DNA from: an uncultured Lachnospiraceae bacterium
GTDB lineage: Bacteria > Bacillota > Clostridia > Lachnospirales > Lachnospiraceae
Reading direction: 5' to 3'
Assembly (NCBI GenBank): GCA_905209865.1
Contig: CAJLUP010000001.1
Span: 1-64,000 of the forward strand
DNA: 64,000 nucleotides
A program made the position numbers and the translations under genes. Under the pieces are notes generated by a model, which made no database searches, was not told where the DNA came from, and saw only the letters and a program-made list of their open reading frames with translations. This document shows, piece by piece, positions 33,283 to 43,236 of the stretch (position 1 is the stretch's first letter; every line of letters starts with the position of its first letter).

Positions 33283-34746
33283 ATGATGAACAGAGCGGGA
33301 AGAGAAACAGAAAAAAGAATTGAAGAATTGATCGTACAATTTCATATGATCGAACAGGGAGATGTTGTGATTGCAGGCGTATCGGGCGGAGCGGATTCGG
33401 TATGCCTGCTTTTGGCGCTCTGCGGTCTGAGGGAAAAGTATGGATTCGATGTAAAAGTATGTCATGTGAATCATTGTCTGCGGGGCGAGGCGGCGGATGC
33501 CGATGAGGCATATGTGAGAGGGCTGTGCGGAGAACTTAAGGTGGAATGCCGGGTTTTCCGAAAAGAAGTGGAATTAATTGCAAAAAAGCGGAAACAATCT
33601 TGTGAGGAAGCGGGACGCGAAGTAAGAAAAGAGGCGTTTGAGCAGATGTGCGCCGAAAACGGAGGAACGAAGATTGCGACCGCCCATCACAGAGATGACA
33701 ACGCAGAAACGATTCTTCTCAATATTGCGCGGGGAACCGGAATCCGGGGTCTGTGCGGGATTGTTCCGATGCGCGGAAAACAGATAAGACCCCTTCTTTC
33801 ACTTACGAGGAAACAGATTGAAGGTTATCTGCGGGAGAGGAACATTGCGTGGTGTACCGATGCGACGAACGAAGAAGATGAATATACACGCAACCGGATC
33901 CGGCATAAAGTGCTTCCGGTGTTGGAAAATGAGGTCAACAGGCAGGCTGTAAAACATTTGGAATCTTTGTCGCGTCAGGCAGAGGAAGTGTGTGAATATC
34001 TTGACTATGGCGCAGAACAGTTGTGGAAAACATGTGTCCGCATAGAAAAGAAGGAAAATGATACGGAGATATCAGCTCTTATGATTGAAAAAGAACCGTT
34101 CTTTCGGGAATTTCCGGCTGTAAGAAAGCTTCTTCTTCAAAAAGCGGTCGCAAAAGTACGGGGAGCAGAGAAAGATGTGACATCCGTTCATCTTCAGTCG
34201 GTATCGGAACTGTTTGAACGTCAGGTCGGAAAAAGTGTCGATCTTCCGGGCGGCGTGAGCGCAAGGCGGACGTATACCGGAATAGAACTTTGCAGGCAGC
34301 CAGAAGACTTGTTTTTGGAAGCCGAGAGAGCGGCACAGCAGAATTGTCCGAATGTCAGGCTGGATCTTCGTTTTGTGGAAAACGGAAACATTTCGCAGGC
34401 AGAAGAAATCCCGCAAAAAAGTTACACGAAATGGGTTGATTATGATATAATTAAATGCGGACTTTGCCTGCGGACAAGACAAAGCGGCGATTACCTTGTG
34501 ATCGATGCGCAGGGAAAACGTCAGAAGATGAAGTCATGGTTTATTAATGAGAAGATTCCGAAGGAAGAGCGGGATAGGATGCTTCTTGTCGCCGATGGGA
34601 ATCATATCGTATGGATACCGGGATACAGGATGAGTATTGCGTATAAAGTGACAGAGAAGACAAAGAAGATTGTTGAAATAAAGATTACGGAGGAAGAAAG
34701 AGATGGCAGAAACGATCAGAGAGATGATTTCAGAAGAGAAAGTTGA
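33283..34746 (+). CDS. tilS: tRNA(Ile)-lysidine synthetase TilS
   Basis: 487 residues. TilS converts the wobble cytidine of tRNA-Ile(CAU) to lysidine so that it reads AUA. The PP-loop SGGADSVCLLLAL lies at about 36-48, followed by VCHVNHCLRGEAADADE and AHHRDDNAETILLN with RGTGIRGLCG. The C-terminal third forms the TilS-specific substrate domain (MKSWFINEKIPKEERD..P). ATG at 33283; a second ATG follows directly. Its last 44 bases overlap hpt. Confidence 0.93.
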   Translation: MMNRAGRETEKRIEELIVQFHMIEQGDVVIAGVSGGADSVCLLLALCGLREKYGFDVKVCHVNHCLRGEAADADEAYVRGLCGELKVECRVFRKEVELIAKKRKQSCEEAGREVRKEAFEQMCAENGGTKIATAHHRDDNAETILLNIARGTGIRGLCGIVPMRGKQIRPLLSLTRKQIEGYLRERNIAWCTDATNEEDEYTRNRIRHKVLPVLENEVNRQAVKHLESLSRQAEEVCEYLDYGAEQLWKTCVRIEKKENDTEISALMIEKEPFFREFPAVRKLLLQKAVAKVRGAEKDVTSVHLQSVSELFERQVGKSVDLPGGVSARRTYTGIELCRQPEDLFLEAERAAQQNCPNVRLDLRFVENGNISQAEEIPQKSYTKWVDYDIIKCGLCLRTRQSGDYLVIDAQGKRQKMKSWFINEKIPKEERDRMLLVADGNHIVWIPGYRMSIAYKVTEKTKKIVEIKITEEERDGRNDQRDDFRRES

Positions 34747-35230
34747 TGAGAAGATTCGGGAACTTGGAAGAAAGATCAGTGAAGATTATGCGGGAAAACA
34801 GATTCATTTGATCTGTGTATTAAAGGGCGGCGTATTTTTTATGTGCGAGCTTGCAAAACGGATCACAGTTCCGGTTTCTATGGATTTTATGTGCGTTGGA
34901 AGTTATGGGGACGGAACATCTTCAAGCGGAGTTGTCCGTATAGCGAAAGATCTGGATGAGTCGATTGAGAATAAGGAAGTACTTATAGTAGAAGACATTA
35001 TTGATTCGGGCAATACGCTGTATTACCTGATCGATGTATTGAAAAAGAGAAATCCGGCAAGTATGCGCCTTTGTACATTGCTGGATAAACCGGACCGCAG
35101 AGTGAAGGATGTAAAGGTTGACTACTGCGGATTTGAGATCCCGGATGAGTTTGTCGTGGGATACGGGCTTGATTACGCCCAAAAATATAGAAACCTCCCT
35201 TACATTGGCGTAGTGGAAGGTGTGGAATAA
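34703..35230 (+). CDS. hpt: hypoxanthine phosphoribosyltransferase
   Basis: 175 residues, purine salvage enzyme transferring phosphoribose from PRPP to hypoxanthine or guanine. The PRPP loop is VLIVEDIIDSGNTLYYL, the pyrophosphate loop is VLKGGVFFM and the base-binding end shows DEFVVGYGLDY. ATG is nine bases after GGAGG, inside the tilS reading frame, an overlap found in many Firmicutes for this pair. Confidence 0.95.
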   Translation: MAETIREMISEEKVDEKIRELGRKISEDYAGKQIHLICVLKGGVFFMCELAKRITVPVSMDFMCVGSYGDGTSSSGVVRIAKDLDESIENKEVLIVEDIIDSGNTLYYLIDVLKKRNPASMRLCTLLDKPDRRVKDVKVDYCGFEIPDEFVVGYGLDYAQKYRNLPYIGVVEGVE

Positions 35231-35245
35231 TCAGGAGGATCAGTT

Positions 35246-37087
35246 TTGGATAATAACAGAAATTACAGAAGTGTGAATGGATTTACGATCATTACATTTA
35301 TGGTGATCGTTTTTGGCGCGCTCTGGATGGCGAATCGGATGCAGGTGCATCGGCAGGCGATGACGTACACAGAATTTGTCACACAGGTTGAGGCGAAGAA
35401 TGTAGAAGAAGTTTACATTGATCAGAATAAAGCAGTTCCGACAGGTACTGTCGTGTTTGTGCTGAAAGATACGGATGAGAACCGTTCGGTCAATGTTTCT
35501 AATGTGGAAAAGGCAGAAGAACTGCTTGAGAAGAATAAGGTTGCATATGAGATATCTGCGATCCCGGAAACGTCGATGATCTCTTCTGTGCTTCTTCCGA
35601 CAGTGATTACGCTTGGCGGGATCATGCTGCTCTTTTTCCTTATGAACCGTCAGGGAAACGGAGCGAATGCAAAGGCTATGAATTTTGGAAAGAGCCGTGC
35701 GCGCATGACGAATCGTGACGAGATCAAAGTGACATTTGCAAATGTTGCAGGTCTTCAGGAAGAAAAGGAAGAACTTGCGGAGATCGTTGATTTTCTGAAA
35801 TCGCCGAAAAAATATGTGCAGGTAGGCGCGCGGATACCGAAAGGAGTGTTGTTGGAAGGCCCTCCGGGAACAGGAAAAACGCTTCTCGCGAAAGCGGTCG
35901 CAGGAGAAGCCGGAGTTCCGTTCTTCAGTATTTCGGGTTCGGATTTTGTGGAGATGTTTGTCGGTGTGGGAGCGTCCCGTGTGCGTGATCTTTTTCAAGA
36001 TGCAAAGAAAAACGCGCCGTGCATCATCTTTATTGACGAGATTGACGCTGTGGCAAGACGGAGAGGAAGCGGGCTTGGCGGCGGTCATGACGAGAGAGAG
36101 CAGACGTTGAATCAGCTTCTTGTTGAGATGGATGGTTTTGGCGTCAATGAAGGAATTATTGTGATGGCTGCAACGAACAGAAAAGATATTCTCGATCCGG
36201 CGATCTTAAGACCGGGACGTTTTGACCGGAACGTGCTTGTAGGGCGCCCGGATGTAGGCGGCAGGGAAGAGATCTTAAAAGTTCACGCGAAAAATAAACC
36301 ACTGGCGGAAGATGTGGATCTGAAACAGATCGCGCAGACAACGGCAGGATTTACAGGGGCAGATCTGGAGAATCTGCTAAATGAATCTGCGATCATAGCT
36401 GCGAAAGAAAACCGGATGTTCATTCAGCAGAAAGACATCCGCCACGCATTTGTAAAAGTAGGGATCGGAGCAGAGAAAAAGAGCCGTATCGTTTCGGAGA
36501 AAGAACGGAAGATCACAGCTTATCATGAGGCTGGGCATGCGATTTTGTTCCACGTACTTCCTGATGTAGGACCTGTATACAGTGTGTCTATCATTCCTAC
36601 AGGAGGAGCAGGCGGATATACGATGCCGCTTCCGGAGAAAGACGAGATGTTTAATACGAAGGGGCAGATGCTTCAGGAAATTACGGTTTCTTTAGGAGGC
36701 CGCGTAGCAGAAGAAGAGATTTTTGACGATATTACGACAGGCGCTTCGCAGGATATCAAGCAGGCGACTGCCATCGCAAAATCAATGATCACGAAGTTCG
36801 GTATGTCTGAGCGTCTTGGTCTGATTAATTATGATAATGACAGTGATGAAGTGTTTATCGGACGCGATTTTGGACATACATCGAGAGGATATGGAGAGAA
36901 GATTGCAGGAACGATCGATGAGGAAGTGAAACGAATCATTGACGAGTGCTATGCAAAAGCACGTTCTATTATCGAGGAACATCACGATGTGCTTGACGCA
37001 TGTGCAAAGCTTCTGCTTGAAAAAGAAAAGATTACGCGCAGTGAGTTCGAGGCGTTGTTCGAGGACGGAAAATCAGAGGAGGTTTAG
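35246..37087 (+). CDS. ftsH: ATP-dependent zinc metalloprotease FtsH
   Basis: 613 residues. Membrane-bound AAA+ protease that removes unassembled membrane proteins and regulators. Two membrane segments (about 11-31 and 112-131) frame a short extracytoplasmic region. Walker A GPPGTGKT is near 204, the SRH region [19 protein letters not shown] follows, and the zinc site HEAGH is at 427-431. It starts with TTG, seven bases after AGGAGG. Follows hpt by 15 bp and precedes the GH13 gene by 3 bp, an unusual downstream partner. Confidence 0.95.
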   Translation: MDNNRNYRSVNGFTIITFMVIVFGALWMANRMQVHRQAMTYTEFVTQVEAKNVEEVYIDQNKAVPTGTVVFVLKDTDENRSVNVSNVEKAEELLEKNKVAYEISAIPETSMISSVLLPTVITLGGIMLLFFLMNRQGNGANAKAMNFGKSRARMTNRDEIKVTFANVAGLQEEKEELAEIVDFLKSPKKYVQVGARIPKGVLLEGPPGTGKTLLAKAVAGEAGVPFFSISGSDFVEMFVGVGASRVRDLFQDAKKNAPCIIFIDEIDAVARRRGSGLGGGHDEREQTLNQLLVEMDGFGVNEGIIVMAATNRKDILDPAILRPGRFDRNVLVGRPDVGGREEILKVHAKNKPLAEDVDLKQIAQTTAGFTGADLENLLNESAIIAAKENRMFIQQKDIRHAFVKVGIGAEKKSRIVSEKERKITAYHEAGHAILFHVLPDVGPVYSVSIIPTGGAGGYTMPLPEKDEMFNTKGQMLQEITVSLGGRVAEEEIFDDITTGASQDIKQATAIAKSMITKFGMSERLGLINYDNDSDEVFIGRDFGHTSRGYGEKIAGTIDEEVKRIIDECYAKARSIIEEHHDVLDACAKLLLEKEKITRSEFEALFEDGKSEEV

Positions 37088-37090
37088 TAT

Positions 37091-39157
37091 ATGAACAGAG
37101 AGGCACTATTCTGTGACGGTACGCAGGATTATGTCATCCCTGCTGAACCAAAGGAAAACGAAAAGATCAAGATCCGGTTTCGCACGGCTCATAATGATGT
37201 GGATGAAGTCCATATTTTGAGCGGCGATACGTCACATTCGATGTGGAAGACTGTTTCTGAAGATGAATTCGATTTCTATGAGATAGAGTGGCAGCTTGGC
37301 GATGCTCCTCTTAGTTATTTGTTCGAAGTGAAAAGCGGAGATCAGCTCTGCTATTTCAGCAGAGGGGGAGTTTCGAATCAGAGGGAAGATTATTATGCAT
37401 TTACGGTCGTTCCGGGGTTTTCAACTCCAGAGTGGGCGAAGGGTGCAGTTATGTATCAGATTTTCGTGGATCGGTTTTATAACGGAGATCCGACGAATGA
37501 TGTAGAAGACGGGGAATATATTTATATTGGCGCGCCGAGCGCGAAGGTCAAAAACTGGAGCAAAGTTCCGGCAGCGATGGATATCAGGAATTTCTATGGA
37601 GGTGATCTTCAGGGCGTTATGGATAAATTAGATTATCTTCAGGATCTCGGAGTTGAGGTAATCTATTTTAATCCGCTTTTTGTCTCTCCGTCGAATCATA
37701 AATACGATATTCAGGATTATGACTATATCGATCCGCATTATGGGAAAATTGTTGCAGACGGCGGAGAAGCGCTTCCGAAAGGTGCGAAAGATAATATCGG
37801 CGCAACGAAATATCAGAAGAGAACAGGGGATATCCGCAATTTGGAAGCAAGTAATGCACTGTTTGCAAAGCTTGTCGAAGAGATGCATAAGAGGGGGATG
37901 CGGGTGATCCTTGACGGAGTATTCAACCATTGCGGTTCGTTTAATAAATGGATCGACAGAGAGAGGATCTACGAACAGCAGCCGGAATATCCGAAAGGCG
38001 CGTATGTAAGCGCTGACAGCCCATATCGGAAATATTTCCGTTTTCATGATGAGAGAAATGAGGCATGGCCGTATAATAAAAGTTATGACGGATGGTGGGG
38101 GCATGAAACACTTCCGAAGTTGTCTTATGAAGATTCACCGGAACTTGAGCAATATATTATGGACATAGGAAAGAAATGGGTTTCTCCACCGTATAATGTA
38201 GATGGATGGAGGCTTGATGTTGCGGCAGATTTAGGGTGCAGCAATGAATATAATCATATGTTCTGGAAACGTTTCCGCAAGGAAGTAAAGGAAGCGAATC
38301 CCGAAGCTTTGATTCTGGCAGAACATTATGGAGACCCGGCAGAATGGCTGCAGGGTGATGAGTGGGACAGCGTCATGAATTATGATGCGTTTATGGAACC
38401 TCTGACATGGTTTCTGACCGGAATGGAGAAGCACAGCGATGAACGAAGGACAGATCTGTGGGGAAATGCAGACAATTTTGTGGGCGGTATGAGACATTTT
38501 ATGGCGAGTATGCTGACACCGTCGCTTCAGGTTGCGATGAATGAACTTTCGAATCATGATCATTCCCGTTTCCTGACACGAACGAACCATGTCGTGGGCA
38601 GAGCAGAACATGTGGGAGCAAAGGCAGCGGAAGAAGGGGTTAATTATGCTGTCATGCGTGAAGCGGTTACGGTTCAGATGACATGGGTCGGAGCGCCGAC
38701 AGTTTACTACGGAGATGAGGCAGGTGTGTGTGGATTCACAGATCCTGATAACCGGAGGACATATCCGTGGGGCAGGGAGAATAAAGAACTGCTTGCGTTT
38801 CATAAAGAAATGATTCGGATTCACAAAGAAGAAAAACCTCTTCGGAAAGGTTCGATCAAGCTGCTTTATGCAGAGAGAAACGTACTTGCGTATGCAAGAT
38901 TCCAAGAGGACGAGCAGATCGTTGTCATATTGAATAATAGTAAGGAACTTAAAGAGTTGACTGTTCCGGTCTGGCTGTCCGGAGTTCCGAAAGAGGGCAG
39001 AATGGAACGGCTTATGTATACATACGAGGAAGGATATACGACCGAGTATGACGAATATATAGTTGAAAACGGAGAGATTGTTATTAATATGGGACGCCAC
39101 TCTGCGATTGTGATGAAACCGATACCGGAGGGAGATACAATATGGCAGGAAAAGTAG
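37091..39157 (+). CDS. GH13 alpha-glycosidase (neopullulanase/cyclomaltodextrinase-like)
   Basis: 688 residues without signal peptide, so intracellular. An N-terminal CBM34-like beta domain (about 1-110) is followed by the alpha-amylase barrel: VMYQIFVDRFYNGD, GVFNHCG (region I), GWRLDVAADLG (region II, nucleophile D), LILAEHYGD (region III, acid E) and LSNHDHSR (region IV). This set is typical of enzymes degrading maltodextrins or cyclodextrins taken into the cell. It shares an operon with ftsH and the pyridoxal kinase, overlapping the latter by 16 bp. No maltose transporter lies nearby. Confidence 0.9.
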   Translation: MNREALFCDGTQDYVIPAEPKENEKIKIRFRTAHNDVDEVHILSGDTSHSMWKTVSEDEFDFYEIEWQLGDAPLSYLFEVKSGDQLCYFSRGGVSNQREDYYAFTVVPGFSTPEWAKGAVMYQIFVDRFYNGDPTNDVEDGEYIYIGAPSAKVKNWSKVPAAMDIRNFYGGDLQGVMDKLDYLQDLGVEVIYFNPLFVSPSNHKYDIQDYDYIDPHYGKIVADGGEALPKGAKDNIGATKYQKRTGDIRNLEASNALFAKLVEEMHKRGMRVILDGVFNHCGSFNKWIDRERIYEQQPEYPKGAYVSADSPYRKYFRFHDERNEAWPYNKSYDGWWGHETLPKLSYEDSPELEQYIMDIGKKWVSPPYNVDGWRLDVAADLGCSNEYNHMFWKRFRKEVKEANPEALILAEHYGDPAEWLQGDEWDSVMNYDAFMEPLTWFLTGMEKHSDERRTDLWGNADNFVGGMRHFMASMLTPSLQVAMNELSNHDHSRFLTRTNHVVGRAEHVGAKAAEEGVNYAVMREAVTVQMTWVGAPTVYYGDEAGVCGFTDPDNRRTYPWGRENKELLAFHKEMIRIHKEEKPLRKGSIKLLYAERNVLAYARFQEDEQIVVILNNSKELKELTVPVWLSGVPKEGRMERLMYTYEEGYTTEYDEYIVENGEIVINMGRHSAIVMKPIPEGDTIWQEK

Positions 39158-40068
39158 CGGTCTTGAATGATTTGGCAGGATTCGGGAGGTGTTCGCTGAC
39201 AGCGGCAATCTCGGTTCTCTCGGCGATGGGGGGGCAGCCATGCCCTTTGCCGCCAGCCATATTAAGCGCTCAGACAGGGTTTGAAAGCTATTTTTTTCAG
39301 GATCTTACAGAGCAGATGGGAAAGATTACTGAAGAATGGAAGAAAGCAGACGCACAGTTTGACGGGATTGTTACAGGATTTATGTCAGGACACAGACAGA
39401 TCGGGGAAGTGAATCGCTTTCTTGATCTGTTTCATAAAGACGGCGCATTTCTTCTTGTAGATCCGGTGCTTGGAGATAACGGAAAACGATTTCCTGTTTT
39501 TGACGGGGTATTTCAGGAAGAGATGAAGCAGCTTGTCAGGAGGGCGGATATCGTAACGCCGAATGTGACGGAACTTTGTTTATTGACAGAGTTTGATTAT
39601 CATCTTGTACAAGAGGCTGCCGAAACAGGGGATAAGGAAGCTCTTTTTGCTGTTGTGGCTGAAGCTGCCGGGAGACTTTTGGACAGCGGGGTATCAGAAG
39701 TGATTGTGACAGGGGTTCTGTTTGATGAGGCGAAGCCGGACAAAACAGGAACAGATTTGAAAAAAGATCCGCAGGCGGAGACAAGACAGAAAAAGGTTGC
39801 AAATCTTACGGTGACGCGTGAGAGAATGACAGCGAGTATATCCTCTTTTATCGGGACAAGTTATTCAGGAACGGGAGATCTGTTCGCTTCTGTAGTTGCC
39901 GGCGGGAAGGCGCGGGGCGACTGTACGGAGGAGTCGGTCAGACTGGCGGGAGAGATGATCGAACGGGCAATAAGAGACGCGGTATCTCTCGGGATTTCCC
40001 GAAAAGAAGGTGCAGAATATGAAAAATATCTTTGGATGTTGTGCGAGAAGAACCGCAGTAGTTCTTGA
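39142..40068 (+). CDS. pdxK: pyridoxal/pyridoxamine kinase
   Basis: 308 residues of the PfkB/ribokinase-like PdxK/PdxY group, making pyridoxal 5'-phosphate from the vitamin. Landmarks: VLNDLAGFGRCSLTAAI, VDPVLGDNGKRF, VTPNVTE and the ATP/anion-hole segment SYSGTGDLFASVVAGG. A lysine- and aspartate-rich insert (about 195-225) is an oddity. The ATG lies in the last codons of the GH13 gene, with GGAGG ten bases upstream. The operon ends at a strong terminator. Confidence 0.9.
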   Translation: MAGKVAVLNDLAGFGRCSLTAAISVLSAMGGQPCPLPPAILSAQTGFESYFFQDLTEQMGKITEEWKKADAQFDGIVTGFMSGHRQIGEVNRFLDLFHKDGAFLLVDPVLGDNGKRFPVFDGVFQEEMKQLVRRADIVTPNVTELCLLTEFDYHLVQEAAETGDKEALFAVVAEAAGRLLDSGVSEVIVTGVLFDEAKPDKTGTDLKKDPQAETRQKKVANLTVTRERMTASISSFIGTSYSGTGDLFASVVAGGKARGDCTEESVRLAGEMIERAIRDAVSLGISRKEGAEYEKYLWMLCEKNRSSS

Positions 40069-40106
40069 ACGAGGACACTTTTGGCGAGAAAAAGAAAGAA
40101 AAAAGA

Positions 40107-40159
40107 AAATACCGCAGAACAGCAGGCGGAAAAGCCTCTGTTCTGCGGTATTTGTTTTT
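40107..40159. terminator. bidirectional terminator between pdxK and map
   Basis: AAATACCGCAGAACAG pairs perfectly with CTGTTCTGCGGTATTT (40107-40122 with 40138-40153). T-rich tracts follow on both strands, so it serves the convergent pdxK and map transcripts. Confidence 0.85.
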
Positions 40160-40184
40160 GGTAAGCAATAGCGTTTTAGACGCG

Positions 40185-41048
40185 TTACTTTGTCAAGACT
40201 TCGATTCCGTCATTTGTTACGAGTACCATATACTCGATCTGAGCTGACAATCCGTCATCAATCGTGTATACAGTCCAGTCGTTGTCTTCATCGACGAAAA
40301 AGTCCGGGCTGCCCTCATTGATCATTGGTTCGATCGTGAAGATCATGCCGGGAACGAGAAGCATTTCGCTTCCTTTCGGTGTGACATAGCTGACAAATGG
40401 ATCTTCGTGAAATGCAAGTCCGATGCCGTGTCCGCCGATCTCTTCTACGACAGAGTACCCGTTTTTATGTGCATGAGTGCTGATTGCATGTGCGATGTCG
40501 CCCAAGTGCCCCCAAGGTTTTGCCGCCGCGAGTCCAAGATTGACACATTCTTCTGTCACACGGACGATCTTTTCTGCACGGTCTGAAACTGTTCCAAGCT
40601 TAAACATACGGGAAGCGTCGGAAAAATATCCGTCTAAGATTGTGGAGACGTCAACATTGATGATATCTCCTTCTTGAAGGATAATGTTTTTGTCGGGAAT
40701 GCCGTGGCACACTTCATTGTTGATCGAAGTGCAGACACTTTTGGGAAATCCCTGATAGTTAAGCGGCGCAGGGATGCCGCCGTGCTCTTTTGTAAATGTA
40801 TATACGATATCGTCGATATCGGCGGTGCTCATTCCGATGCGGATATTCTTCGCAACTTCATCAAGTACTGCTGTGTTCAGTTTGGCGCTTTCTTTGATCT
40901 TTTCAATCTGCGCAGGTGTTTTGAGGATCGCTCGTGTAGGAACGATTTCGCCTCTTTCCGTATGCAGAAGGATCTTTTCTTCAATCGGCATATGGCATTT
41001 TTTATATTTTTTGCCGCTGCCGCACCAACAGAGTTCATTTCTTTCCAT
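40185..41048 (-). CDS. map: methionine aminopeptidase with N-terminal SEC-C motif
   Basis: 287 residues. Removes the initiator methionine from new proteins. An N-terminal zinc-binding SEC-C motif (CWCGSGKKYKKCH, about 7-19) precedes the type I aminopeptidase domain with NNEVCHGIP, DVSTILDGYFSDASRMF (metal aspartates), HGIGLAFHEDP and EPMINEG. The SEC-C extension is thought to help ribosome contact and is common in Clostridia. I take the ATG at 41048, nine bases after AAGGAG; an ATG at 41057 touches that site. Second gene of a minus-strand pair with the DUF1015 protein. Confidence 0.93.
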   Translation of the reverse strand: MERNELCWCGSGKKYKKCHMPIEEKILLHTERGEIVPTRAILKTPAQIEKIKESAKLNTAVLDEVAKNIRIGMSTADIDDIVYTFTKEHGGIPAPLNYQGFPKSVCTSINNEVCHGIPDKNIILQEGDIINVDVSTILDGYFSDASRMFKLGTVSDRAEKIVRVTEECVNLGLAAAKPWGHLGDIAHAISTHAHKNGYSVVEEIGGHGIGLAFHEDPFVSYVTPKGSEMLLVPGMIFTIEPMINEGSPDFFVDEDNDWTVYTIDDGLSAQIEYMVLVTNDGIEVLTK

Positions 41049-41086
41049 GAATAACATCTCCTTGTTGTGTTTTTAAAAGGAACCTT

Positions 41087-42322
41087 TTAAAAGCGGTGAA
41101 TAAACAGTCCGCTTCGCAGTTTCGGTTCAAACCATGTTGATTTCGGCGGCATAAGAAGACCTGCATCTGCAACATCCATTAATTCTGTCATTGAGGTCGG
41201 ATACATGGCAAAAGAGATGCCGCCGGTTTGATCAGCAGCGTCTTTTAATGCGCCGAGTCCCCGGATTCCGCCGATGAAACGGATGCGGGAATCTGTTCTG
41301 GGATCCGTAATTCCAAGAACAGGAGCGAGAATGTGGTCCTGCAGAATAGAAACATCGAGATCTTTCACCGGATCGCCTGAAAACAGGTCGGAACCGGCGG
41401 TTACAAGATACCAGTTTCCGTCGGCGTACATACCGAATTGTCCCTTTTGCTGCGGACGTACAGGTTGTGTGCCGGCAGGAATCACATCAAACTTACCTTT
41501 TATTGTATCAAGAAATTGGTCAAATGTATACCCGTTCTTATCTGCAACAACCCGATTATAATCATAGATCGCAAGTTCATCTGAAGGGAAGAGAACGGAC
41601 AGAAAATAATTATATTCTTCTTCTCCCGAAAAATCAGGGTCTTCCGATCTGCGCTTCAGACCGACTTTGACTGCAGATGCGGCGCGGTGATGACCATCCG
41701 CGATATATAAGTTAGGGATTGATTTAAAAATTTCCGAAATATCAACGATTGTTGACACTTCATCTATAAGCCACACTTCGTGTCTTACACCGTCGCTGCT
41801 TGTAAAATCATAAAGCGCAGGAGCAGTTTGGACAGTATGGATGATTTCACTGAGTTTTTCGTTTGGTCTGTAAGCGAGAAAAATCGGCCCTGTCTGCGCG
41901 CTGCATGTGTCGATGTGACGGATGCGATCTTGCTCTTTTGCTTCCAGCGTGTTTTCGTGTTTCAGGATCACGCCGCTTCGGTAATCATCGACGGAAGCGC
42001 AGCCTACAAGTCCGGTCTGTGTTCTTCCGTTCATTGTAAGTGCGTATAAGTAGTAACAGGGAGCGCCGTCCTGAATGAAAGAACCGTTTTCGATCATGCG
42101 GTTCAGCGTTTCGGCTGCGGTTTGATATACATCGTCATCATAGGGATTCGTTCCTTTTGGAAGAAGCGTTTCGGCGCGGTCAATCTGAAGAAATGACATC
42201 GGTTCGGCATTTACGATCTCTCGTGCTTCATCACTGCTGTATACGTCGTAAGGAAGAGCGGCAACAGCAGGCGCGAGATCTTCGCGGGGACGGATTCCTT
42301 TAAATGGTCGGATTGTGCTCAT
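41087..42322 (-). CDS. DUF1015 family protein
   Basis: 411 residues of a family whose members carry KGIRPREDLAP..VAALPYDV at the start, LKHENTLEAKEQDR and LYIADGHHRAASA in the middle. The HEHT/GHHR-like segments recall the ParB/Srx nucleotide-binding fold, and relatives are often found beside serine biosynthesis genes, which suggests a link to serine or phosphoserine metabolism. No such genes are here. The function is not established. It is transcribed before map (38-bp gap) from a promoter at 42355-42384. Confidence 0.82.
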   Translation of the reverse strand: MSTIRPFKGIRPREDLAPAVAALPYDVYSSDEAREIVNAEPMSFLQIDRAETLLPKGTNPYDDDVYQTAAETLNRMIENGSFIQDGAPCYYLYALTMNGRTQTGLVGCASVDDYRSGVILKHENTLEAKEQDRIRHIDTCSAQTGPIFLAYRPNEKLSEIIHTVQTAPALYDFTSSDGVRHEVWLIDEVSTIVDISEIFKSIPNLYIADGHHRAASAVKVGLKRRSEDPDFSGEEEYNYFLSVLFPSDELAIYDYNRVVADKNGYTFDQFLDTIKGKFDVIPAGTQPVRPQQKGQFGMYADGNWYLVTAGSDLFSGDPVKDLDVSILQDHILAPVLGITDPRTDSRIRFIGGIRGLGALKDAADQTGGISFAMYPTSMTELMDVADAGLLMPPKSTWFEPKLRSGLFIHRF

Positions 42323-42354
42323 AGGGGTACCTCCTTAAAATCGTTTGCCAAATA

Positions 42355-42384
42355 ACTATACCATAAGGCAAAGTGATTTGTCAC
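42355..42384 (-). promoter_or_regulatory. promoter of the DUF1015-map operon
   Basis: On the minus strand GTGACA (42384-42379), an 18-bp spacer and TATAGT (42360-42355), about 33 bp before the start codon. Confidence 0.6.
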
Positions 42385-42424
42385 GGAAGAGTCGGATGAA
42401 GTGAGACAAAAACTGACATTTTAC

Positions 42425-42453
42425 TTGCCCGAATTGTAAAAATATAGTAGTAT
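42425..42453 (+). promoter_or_regulatory. promoter of the FHA protein gene
   Basis: TTGCCC at 42425-42430, a 17-bp spacer and TAGTAT at 42448-42453, facing away from the DUF1015 promoter in the same gap. Confidence 0.55.
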
Positions 42454-42478
42454 TAAATTTTAGAGGAGAGAAAAATTT

Positions 42479-43045
42479 ATGTGGTATTGGATTGTAATGG
42501 TTTTACTTGCGGCAGGATGTGCCGCGATGTTATTTGCCTCGTTTTCCGGGATCAAAAAAAGTAAAGCGGAGCTGGCGAGAACAGATGGCAAGGGGCGTAA
42601 GAAACGTCGGGATGAATATGAAGAAGGGTATGGGCGTGAGGAGGAAGCACGCGCACGTTCCAGACGGGAGCGGGAAGAGGAAGCTTATGCGAGAGAACAG
42701 CGCCAGCGGAGGAAGAAACGCCGTTGGAAGATCATACTCGAAGATATCGACAGTTGGGAGAAGTATAGTTTTACGTTTTGTGATAATATTGGGATCGGCA
42801 GGGGAAAAGATGGAAGCATGTACGAAAAATATCTTCCGATCACATCCGACGGCAGAGTTTCCAAGCTCCATTGTGTGATCTTGCATAAGAACGACAAATT
42901 GTATATAAAAGATGAGGATTCACGAAATGGTACATATTTGAATGGCGTCCGCATCGATCATCCGATGGAGATCCAAAGGGATGATATTATCGGGATCGGC
43001 GAAACTCGTCTTGAAGTACAGCGTGTTCTTCGGGAAAGCGATTAA
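42479..43045 (+). CDS. membrane-anchored FHA-domain protein
   Basis: 188 residues. One membrane helix (about 3-22) is followed by a highly charged linker rich in R, E and K (about 27-85) and a C-terminal FHA domain (about 95-180): IGIGRGKD, GRVSKLHCVI and DSRNGTYLNG are the phosphothreonine-binding loops. FHA domains read serine/threonine kinase signals, so this is probably a membrane docking protein for a phosphoprotein. No kinase or type VII secretion gene is adjacent. AGAGGAGAG precedes the ATG. Confidence 0.85.
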   Translation: MWYWIVMVLLAAGCAAMLFASFSGIKKSKAELARTDGKGRKKRRDEYEEGYGREEEARARSRREREEEAYAREQRQRRKKRRWKIILEDIDSWEKYSFTFCDNIGIGRGKDGSMYEKYLPITSDGRVSKLHCVILHKNDKLYIKDEDSRNGTYLNGVRIDHPMEIQRDDIIGIGETRLEVQRVLRESD

Positions 43046-43096
43046 AAGAGAAGACAGAAAGTGATGCGCCAAAGGATGGTGTGAGTATAAGAAAAG

Positions 43097-43152
43097 CAGC
43101 CCATTTTACGAGTATGGCAGAGAACTGTCAGAATCGTGGAACGGGCTGTTTT
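43097..43152 (+). terminator. terminator-like hairpin after the FHA gene
   Basis: CAGCCC (43097-43102) pairs with GGGCTG (43143-43148), followed by TTTT. The loop is 40 bases long, so efficiency is uncertain. Confidence 0.5.
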
Positions 43153-43184
43153 GCGTGGTGCAATATTTTGGATTGTCACATTTT

Positions 43185-43214
43185 TGCATGATTTTACATA
43201 TAGTACCCATATAA
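43185..43214 (+). promoter_or_regulatory. candidate sigma-G (forespore) promoter
   Basis: TGCATG at 43185-43190, a 17-bp spacer and CATATAA at 43208-43214 resemble the sigma-G pattern TGAATA / CATACTA. A sigma-A reading (TATAAT at 43210 with a poor -35) cannot be excluded. Confidence 0.35.
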
Positions 43215-43236
43215 TATCAGTCCGGGAGTGAGAAAG

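Noticed and set aside
38231..39241. 336-codon minus-strand frame opposite the GH13 gene
   Set aside because: Shadow of a well-supported gene: no start signal and low-complexity, H/R/F-rich protein.
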